DNA of 64,000 nucleotides from assembly GCA_031002005.1 (NCBI GenBank), contig CM061920.1:45734610-45798609 (forward strand), read 5' to 3'. The notes beneath the pieces are model-generated. The model was not told the DNA's origin and searched no databases. It worked only from the letters and a program-made list of their open reading frames with translations. Both the position numbers and the translations under genes were made by a program. Source of the stretch: Vandiemenella viatica. Lineage: Eukaryota > Arthropoda > Insecta > Orthoptera > Morabidae. Below, in pieces: positions 56,719 to 64,000 of this stretch. How positions within the stretch are numbered: position 1 is the first letter of the stretch; the number at the start of each line of letters is the position of its first letter.

Positions 56719-59032
56719 CAGCTAGTTAATGAACCTGTGCAGTGTCACAACGGTAGCGAAAATATTTTAGACCTGCTGGTTACCTACAGGCCAGAATTAT
56801 TCACCGACATTTCAATGACCACAGGAATAAGCGATCACAAAGCGGTAATTGCGACTATCAAACTAATGAACTAGCGAAAAAGGATAAAGGGCGGATTGTA
56901 TACAGATTCAGTAAGGCCTCAAAGGAGTGTTTTAGAACCTACCTGAAGAATAATTACCATAACTTCAAGTCAACAAAGGACACCATTGAAGAGATGTGGC
57001 ATCGATTTATACGAATAGTCAGGGAAGGTATGGATATACATTTACCGAAGCGGACAATAAATGGGGAGGGTGATCCACCGTGGTACACATGCAAAGTCAA
57101 AAGATTACACAAAAAACAAAGGAGGATACATGCACGCTCAAGAAGAAAGGGGTGTCGGAGCGATTTAGACACCTTACCTGAGTTAAGGGGACATATTAAG
57201 AATGTAATGCACGAGGCCTTCAACGATTTTCATCCCAACTCTCTCTCTAAGAGTCTCACAGAAAACCCAAAGAAATTTTGGTAGTATTTACAAAAAGTAA
57301 ATTGTACCAATAGCAATATTCCTGCTCTAATTGGTGAAGGTTCTGAGGTTAATGAAAGCCGCGATAAAGCTAACATACTAAATACTGTATTTAAAAAAAA
57401 TTCATTTACTGATGAAAATAAGGATATTATTCCCATTTTCCCACGCTGTGTCGAGTTGGTGATGGAATAATTACAAATAGATACTGCAGGTATTATAAAG
57501 CAATTAGAGCTCCTGAAGTGAGAGAAACCACCGGGCCCGGGTGGAATTCCAGTAAGAGTATTTTCAGTGTATGCGGAGGAAATTTTGGTAGACGAAAAGA
57601 AAATAAGTGGAATATTGCTTGAAAAAAAATCTAATGACTGGTGGGCCATTTCTGTATAATATATTCAGTAAATCATTAGAAGAGCGAAAAGTACCTTCAG
57701 ACTGGAAAATGGCACAGGTAACTCCGATTTTCAAGAAAGGTGATCAAAGTGATTCTGGAAACTATCGCCTCATATCTATAACATCTGTTTGTAGTAGAGT
57801 TATGGAGCATATTATATGCTCGAACATTATGAATTTTGTAGTTGGTAATAATTTGCTTTCGGAAGAAAGGATCATGTGAAACACAACTGGCCCTATTTAC
57901 ACACAACGTAATGAAAGTTATTGATGCAGGTTCACATGTAGATGCAATTTTTTAAAATTTTCAGGAAGCCTTTGACTCTGTGCCACACAACCGCCTTCTA
58001 GCGAAGCTTCGAGTGTATGGTATATCAGATCAGCTTTGTGTATGGATAAAGGATTTTCTAACTGGTCGGTCGCAGTATGTCATCATTGAAGGAGAAAGTT
58101 CTTCTAATCTAGGTGTTACATCGGGTGTACCTCAAGGAAGTGTAATAGAATCACTTCTTTTCTTAATTTTTATGTACGATCTCGGATACAAAGTGAAAAA
58201 CCTTTTTAGATTGTTTGCCGATGCGGTTATTTATAGGGAAGTAAGGAATTTGGCCGATTGCTTAGAAATTCAGCGTGATCCGGATATTATTTTGGCATGG
58301 TACGCTGAGTGGCAACTTACGCTGAATTGTAAAAAGTGCAAGACAATGAGCATAACTAACAAAAAGAATTCAATTGTTCAGAAATACGAGTGAAACATTT
58401 CAGTTTTTGATATGGTTGATTCTCTGAAATATTTGGGAATAACAGTACGAACGAACATGAAATGGGACTTCCACATTAATTCATTAGTAGGTAGAGCTAA
58501 TTCTAGGCTGTGATTCATAGGTCGAATCTTGAAAAATTGTAATGAACATACAAAGGAGATAGCGTACAAATCTCTTGTGCATCCACATTTGGACTATTGT
58601 TGTGCCATTTTGGATCAGTTTCGTGGGGGGTTGATCGAAAGTATAGAGAAAGTACAGAGAAGAGCTGCTTGATTCGTTACTGCTTGCTACAGTCCTTATG
58701 AAAGTGTTACAGAACTGATAAGTAGACTAGGCAGGGAGTAACTGGTAGTAGACATTGCACGTTTTGTTTAAACTTATTGGTAAACATGTGTACTCCCACT
58801 TTCACTTACAAGTGTATTGAAATACTTCATCCACCAACCTATTTGAGCCGGAATGACAGGAAAGATAAGATTAGAGAAATAAGGTGCCGCAATGATTCTT
58901 ATATGAATTCTTTTTCCCTCACACCATTAGGGATTGGAATGCAGAACAAAGAGATTAGCTTTGGTGCTGGGCACCCTCTGCCACCAACAATTTTGTGAAT
59001 TGCAGAGTATATATGTAGATATTTAGATGTAG

Positions 59033-60044
59033 AAGGGTTATCTGATTGATAATGGCTTTGTAATAATGGCAAGAATTTAGGGATCATTGAAAAAGGTCTC
59101 TTCTTTCTATATACAGAAAGGCTTAGAGGGAATTGCTGGTACATTAAAAAGTGCATAAAAGCTGAAGAACAGGACACTGCTGCCAGAAACATTTACCAGC
59201 AAGCGAGCTGTCCTACTCCTTAACTCTGAGAAGTTCAGGGAGATTGAAGAAGAATGTGAGCTCCATGATACTCTAAATTTGAGTAATAGCTTGTTCACCT
59301 GTCGAGATCTAATTTATATAGAGACTGAGGAACTTCTTAATGAGAGGGGATCAGAGAAAGTGGTCAAGGTTTAAATGTGCTTCACTGTTAACTTGCTCGT
59401 TCGTGCTTCTTACAATTTCAGGAATAATCAGCATATATTTCTAAATGAACAAAGACTCAAATTTCAGTCATTCCATTTAATAGAAATGATAATTGAAACC
59501 AACACCCATGATACAATTTATAGGGGTTGTGACTTGATACTTCATTTTTTAAAGATTGCAGGTTTTGGTATTGACTATTTGATCATATAGCTTCACAAAG
59601 CGACGTCTATTCTTTATGAAGTTTCGAATTCATTTGTTGTGTAGTTGTTTGTCAGTATAAGTGTTCCCTCTCATCGCATCCGTCCACTTTGGTATGTGGT
59701 GGGTTAATTTCCCTTTCTTTTCTTATTTAAATAATTAATTAACAATTTTATCATTAGACAGTCTTAATGCATCCACCTGCTAATTCCCATGAAAATTCAC
59801 AGGTCCCAGAATAGAAATGGGAATTAATTTTATTTCCTTAACCAAATTGGAATAGTTAAAGGTCCCTCTGATGTTGGTGTTACATAAGTACATTTTATTT
59901 ATTTCTTTATTTTCAAATAGCCTATGGCTAATATATATATATATAGTACCTGGGTGACCGATCTTCACTCGGCATCTTTCGATTTCTGTTCAGTATGCAA
60001 GATTTCATCTAAATCCTTCGAAACGTTTGTGAGAAATTAATTTT
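59033..60044 (+). other. Intron sequence with one open segment of unknown origin
   Basis: 59159-59371 is open for 71 codons without ATG and reads well (start KLKNRTLLPETFTSKRAVLL, then 'NSEKFREIEEECELHDTLNL'). It has no family I can name. It could be a remnant of a mobile or host gene. A small (TA)n run lies at about 59930-59944. Confidence 0.35.
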
Positions 60045-60765
60045 ATCGGGGACTGCACCACCTTCAGAACCGACAAGAAATTGGTACTAACTTGTTGAAA
60101 TTTGTTTTAATTGCTTCGTCATTATGTCTTCTTTGCGTTTTGCACTCTTGCTTTGCGGAAAACTTGCCAGGAATTTAAAATGCCGAAATATGACAGTGAC
60201 GCACAGCCGTTGGATGCCGTCAGCCTTGAAAAATGGGTGATAGTCTCTTAAAATGTTGATTTAATCTTTTATTGTAATGTTTTCTTGCCGTTTTAGCTTT
60301 TCTCCATTGGAAAAAGTCTCATTTAATTGACAAATAGACGATTTTTATCCGAGTTGTAATATGGTGATGCCCACCATCTTATATAGAAACGAGCAGTCAG
60401 AGATTGCTTCCATTGTAAACAAATACACCATTTCCTATGGACGCCACAGAATGCAAAATTTCTTAAATTTTTTCTCTTGGTCCAGGCTATATTTCAACCT
60501 AACCGCGAAATCTATGACAAAACGAAACTGTTTAGGTTGATATGATCCCTGTACCCATAATTTTTTTGTTATTTTTGCAGTGCTGATAGCATTTCACAGT
60601 TGCCCAGCCTCATATTTCGGTATTTTTTTATTTTTGTAGCGACGTTTCCGCAAAGCAAGAGCGCAAAATGTGAAGAAGACATGTTGACAAAGCAGTTATA
60701 CAAAATTTCAACAGGTTACTATTAATTTCGCCGAGGTTCCGAAAGTGGTACAGCACCCATTTTAT
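60045..60765. mobile_element. Element with long terminal inverted repeats (about 120 bp)
   Basis: 60047-60167 and 60643-60762 are inverted copies: 'tttccgcaaagcaagagcgc', 'aaaatttcaac', 'gaagaagacat' and 'cagcaccc' on the right have complements on the left ('gcgttttgcactcttgcttt' and 'ggactgcaccacc'). The arms are about 80% alike by eye with about 475 bp between and no coding frame. It looks like a foldback/MITE-type element; target duplication was not established. Confidence 0.75.
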
Positions 60766-61699
60766 CTATTTTCAAAAGTTGGTCATATGATAGTATTAGA
60801 TTGGATAGAAGGAAACATATTAAGCAATTGTAGCAGAGGAAGGATGGCCCGTTGCTTTTCTCTGAGACTTACAATTTAACATAGAATCCCAACCACAGAA
60901 TGCCCCACCGTAGTTCATATGGTTAAATTCATATCTTAAAAATTCTTGCTCCCACCGGAATTTGAACCTGAGATCGTAGCCAGAATTATTTAAGAGCTAG
61001 TGCAGTAACCACCTTTTTCCCCTACTAATTACATATTTGTTTTGCATTCAATATATTTCCTTCCTACTTATTTAAGAACTGCAGTTGGTTAAATAAATAT
61101 CGTGAATAATCGTCAGGATTTTCTTCAATTGAGTCTTCACTGGGTGAAGTTCGAGTAACTTGGTTGAGACTTATTTCCTATAAGGCTTTCTTGAAATGAT
61201 TACAGTATATCTGAAATACAGTATCACTTCTGACAAAGTCAAATTTTAAATATCTTCTTTTTAGATGTTTTACAATACGACTGGTAGTGATTAATGATAA
61301 CCAGTTTTTCAAAATTTTTTTTTCAAACAAGTTATGTAAATATAAGTATCACTTCTGACTAAGCCACATTTTAAATATCTTCTTTTGAAATGTTTTACAA
61401 TTAAACATTCAGCGCTAGTATTCCCTCGAGTCAGCTAGCATACAAGAAATTTTCATTTAAATATATAAGTTCTTTGAAACCAAAAAGAAAAATATTAGTT
61501 AGCTTACTGGTACCTGAATCATCCACAAGATGGCGTTAGAGCCATTTTCGAGCCATTTTCTTGATACCAAGAGCAAAAATTGTTCGTATTTTGTGAAATT
61601 GGTTTTTTTCAGGGAGTAACACTATTTAGATAATCTTAAAAGTCAAAACGTTATCTAAATATGAAGTTTCATCCAAATTGTTAGCGCTGTCCCCAGGAT

Positions 61700-61734
<35 letters not shown>

Positions 61735-61802
61735 AATTGCTCGTTTTTATATATATAGGATAAAGGAAACAAAGAAACTGCCGAGAGGCACTGAAAATAA
61801 AA
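60766..61802 (+). other. Intron sequence with a local duplication and a TA run
   Basis: About 61223-61275 and 61346-61398 are direct copies: 'agtatcacttctgac', then 'ttttaaatatcttctttt', 'atgttttacaat', offset about 123 bp. (TA)n lies at about 61703-61732. Confidence 0.6.
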
Positions 61803-62082
61803 TAAGATAGGATAGGGAAAATAAACAGTTACCCGTCACTTACCTCAGATGAAGGCAGGAGGGCGAAACAGGTAAAAACACAAAAACAAACGAATTGCAC
61901 AATATTTCGACTTTAGTCGGATGTGACCACATCTTTCCCCCCGCTATATGTCTCACCTCCCACATGAGTAAGACTAAAGTCGAAATATTGTGCAATTCGT
62001 TTGTTTTTGTGTTTTTACGTGTTTCACCCTCCTGCCTTCATCTGTGTTAAGTGACGGGTAACTGTTTATTTTCCCTATCCTA
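61803..62082. repeat. Palindrome, about 110-bp arms, PLE-end type
   Basis: Left arm ('ggatagggaaaataaacagt', 'tacccgtcacttacctcaga', 'tgaaggcaggaggg') and right arm ('ccctcctgccttcatctgtg', 'ttaagtgacgggtaactgtt', 'tattttccctatcc') are inverted and nearly identical, meeting at 'gactttagtc ... gactaaagtc' with about 50 bp between. The 'cgaaatattgtgcaatt' and 'ttttccctatcc' words belong to the Penelope-type 3' ends of the window. Confidence 0.9.
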
Positions 62083-62157
62083 TTATATATATATATGTAT
62101 ATATACAATTCATAAATCATATTAAAAATAAAAGAGAGAAAAAAAAAGTTGTTAATT

Positions 62158-63558
62158 TCAGTGAATCCTTCACAAGAAAATATTACAATCTCTTTCCTCT
62201 AACCATTTACCCAACTCTTCTCTAAAACTTGCAACAGTTTTGGTCCTTTTTATTTCATCAGGTAATATCTTAAATATTATTAAACCTTTGTGCAACACTG
62301 TTTTCTGTGCTTTACTACTTTTATTAAAGTCGAATGGAAATTATTTGCCTGCCTTGTCTTATAATTATGTACATCATTATTCTTTTGTACTAATCTAGTC
62401 ACATATCTTGGTAATAATCTACTTTCCAACCTATATATCTGTTTTGGGGAAATTTTCTATTAACTCCTCAATCCTTTCAATATACAAGTCATTTAATCTA
62501 TTTGCTAATTGATTCGAATTAAATACATAATCTTTGCCGAATATTACATATTTTAATGCCCTGTCCTTGGTTTTATACCAAGTTTTTAATCGTTTCAATA
62601 ATTTTGTTGGTTCATTCTTATATTTTGTAGATTCTTCCTCATAAAACTGTTGTTTACTTTCCCTCCATAGCTTTACAAAATTATTCCTATATTGTTTATA
62701 CTCATTCCATTTCTCATCTCTGTCTACTGTTGCTTCTTCAATTTCTTTTAATAAGAGAAACTTTTTATAAGCTATTTCCCTTTTAATCCCGACTTCTTTG
62801 ATTTTCTTTGAAAACCAAGGACATGGTAAGTTCCTCACCAATAAGTCTGACTTTCTAACTTCTTGTGTACTCTGGATTATATTCTCTCTTAATTCAATAT
62901 ATTTTTTCCCCTACATGTGTATTATCACAAGTTTTAATGTTACCTATTTTATCTCAAATTATTTTTATTAGTTTCTTATAGTCAATCCTACCCTTTACTA
63001 GTACATTGCCTCTCCCTTTAATATTATTTTTAAACATCCCTGTGATAATGATTAGATTATGATCTGATATCTAGGTGTGTCTACTACCATACATTTTAGA
63101 TTTAAATTATCAGTAATCACAAGGTCAATTAATGTTTAATTATTGGGAGTGACCTTAGTCATCTTATTAACAATTTGTTTAATTCCTAGACCTGCTACTT
63201 GTGATACTAGCATTCTGGTATAAAATTCATCTCCCTATGACCAATCTATGTTAAAATCCCCACCCCCAATAATACAATCGTTTTGACTGATTTCTAGTAT
63301 TTCCTCAATTACCATTGAGAACCTATCTATAAATATCCCTTTGCAACTACTAGGTGATCTATAAACATCCACAATTGTCCCCCATAAATGTGAATCCATG
63401 TACAACTTGATAGCTACCATCCACCATTCGCCTTGTTTTAGATCAGTCCTTACCACCTCATGTGAAAAGTTTTCAGTAACATATATGGCTATTCCAACGA
63501 TGTGTTTGCTTTCTGAGTCACATCTTATATGATAATACCCTTTGACATTCAGAGGCAT
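62158..63558 (-). pseudogene. LINE ORF2: partial endonuclease, linker and C-terminus
   Basis: - strand. 63558-63235 begins MPLNVKGYYHIRCDSESKHI and holds 'VDVYRSPSSCKGIFI' and 'DCIIGGGDFNIDWS' (endonuclease GDFN motif). Near 63060 another frame shows 'ISDHNLIIITG' (SDHN motif). 62841-62431 is the linker to RT ('PWFSKKIKEVGIKREIAYKK', 'NDLYIERIEELIENF'). 62345-62160 is a C-terminus ('VHNYKTRQANN'). The N-terminal roughly 60 residues of the endonuclease and nearly the whole RT are missing, so at least two internal deletions have occurred. Confidence 0.75.
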
Positions 63559-64000
63559 GTGATTCCACTACAATCATCACACTTGGTGTGGTCTCCTGTG
63601 GATATGTGACAGTCATGTCTCTTTTCGCAATTAGTCCACTTACATTTATTACTACCATCACCGCATTTTGGAGACTTTCCATATTTATTGATTGCTATAA
63701 ACTCTCATATGTGATTGACCTCTTTTTTAAAATTTATTCTCCTTTGGTAAACTGGACACTCCCAGCTTTGCACACTACGCTTCACATTTAAATTTAACTT
63801 AAGCTTGTTATTTGCTTCGATACAATTACTACATTTTATTTCATTGTTTTTACAATCTTTTGCTAAATGACCCTCTCCATATTTCAGACATTTGGTATCG
63901 TTACTACAATTTTCATTTTGGTGGTCATATGAATAGCATTTGAAACATCTAAATAATCCTAAATATTCTACAACTTGACACCTCTGCCACTTTAGCTTTA
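63549..64000 (-). pseudogene. LINE ORF1 (Gag-like) with zinc knuckles, runs off the window
   Basis: One - strand frame from the window edge to 63549 has a single in-frame TGA at 63705-63707. It contains 'CFKCYSYDHQNENC', a perfect C-x2-C-x4-H-x4-C knuckle, then 'CLKYGEGHLAKDC' (second knuckle with one cysteine changed to Y) and 'CSNC' (third, cut short). Beyond the stop are further cysteine/histidine pairs ('CKWTNCEKRHDCH', 'CDDC'). This is the nucleic-acid-binding C-terminus of ORF1 in Jockey/R1/I-type LINEs. Its terminal stop (63549-63551) overlaps the ATG of the next frame (63558) by 10 bases. Confidence 0.8.

Larger units (their letters stand above)
52601..59032 (+). pseudogene. Jockey/CR1-like LINE, split by an LTR retroelement and a SINE
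   Basis: Endonuclease: 'VIGTESWLKPEISFAETF' and 'RLHSRRGG' end at 52750 and continue as 'VFIAVSKFLP' at 56130. Then 'FIIGTFYRPPDSD', 'AMILGGD' followed by a stop, 'DNRLEQL' to 56470, and after the SINE 'VNEPVQCHNGSENILDLLVT' and 'GISDHKAV' (SDH catalytic motif). RT: 'WKMAQVTPIFKKGDQSDSGNYR', 'EAFDSVPHNRLLAKL', 'SGVPQGSV', 'LFADAVIYREV' (FADD has become FADA), 'WQLTLNCKKCKTMS'. The tail ends about 59032 with 'tatatgtagatatttagatgtag'. Many stops and frameshifts: inactive. The nesting proves it is older than both inserts. Confidence 0.88.

Noticed and set aside
59117..59371. Possible ninth PCM1-like exon after 'tatacag'
   Set aside because: Exon 8 ends after two codon bases. Continuing at this acceptor gives a stop after three codons, and the alternative AG yields a peptide unlike the gene.

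Overview
The window looks like one large, repeat-filled stretch of an insect nuclear genome. A large-genome orthopteran (grasshopper or locust) is my best guess. The base composition is AT-rich, there are no long host reading frames, exons are short with GT/AG borders and kilobase introns, and interspersed elements of every major eukaryotic class are present. The tRNA-derived SINE, the RTE-type LINE tail and the Penelope-like elements resemble repeats I associate with Orthoptera; that part is recall, not something the window proves.

The one recognisable host gene is on the + strand. Eight coding exons (2957-3085, 11880-11951, 21291-21368, 24207-24287, 24393-24509, 40195-40342, 40847-41010, 51401-51537; 926 nt spread over about 48.6 kb) have compatible phases and encode a glutamine/glutamate/leucine-rich coiled coil. 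It resembles pericentriolar material 1 (PCM1), a centriolar-satellite scaffold. The window is internal to the gene: neither the start nor the stop codon is seen.

Everything else recognisable is mobile DNA. From left to right: a Penelope-like element (PLE) with GIY-YIG domain (1447-2790); a roughly 145-bp tandem array (5480-6860); a second PLE carrying a SINE, with scrambled PLE termini (7150-8720); LINE scraps; a third PLE whose 3' region carries a hammerhead-ribozyme-like core (10740-11640); a dead mariner with a Harbinger-like MITE inside it (13912-15478); a fourth PLE split by another mariner (16180-18075); a LINE split by a TG...CA element with 4-bp target duplication (18525-20880) and a second member of that family (22391-24161); palindromic PLE-end structures; a dispersed repeat in two copies; a dimeric satellite-like array (31850-32935); a Jockey/I-like LINE remnant; an RTE LINE on the - strand (43300-48925) split by an almost intact mariner; a Tc1-like remnant; and a Jockey/CR1-like LINE (52601-59032) split by a 3.4-kb LTR retroelement and a SINE. 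Last come a long inverted repeat (60045-60765) and the ORF1/ORF2 part of another LINE running off the right edge.

The nesting is informative. In three cases removing the insert restores the host element's reading frame or target site, which defines element ends and target duplications to the base. The least usual pieces are the LTR retroelement coding an approximately 29-residue repeat, the two TG...CA elements with extended terminal inverted repeats, the hammerhead-like core, and the head-to-head palindromes of PLE ends.
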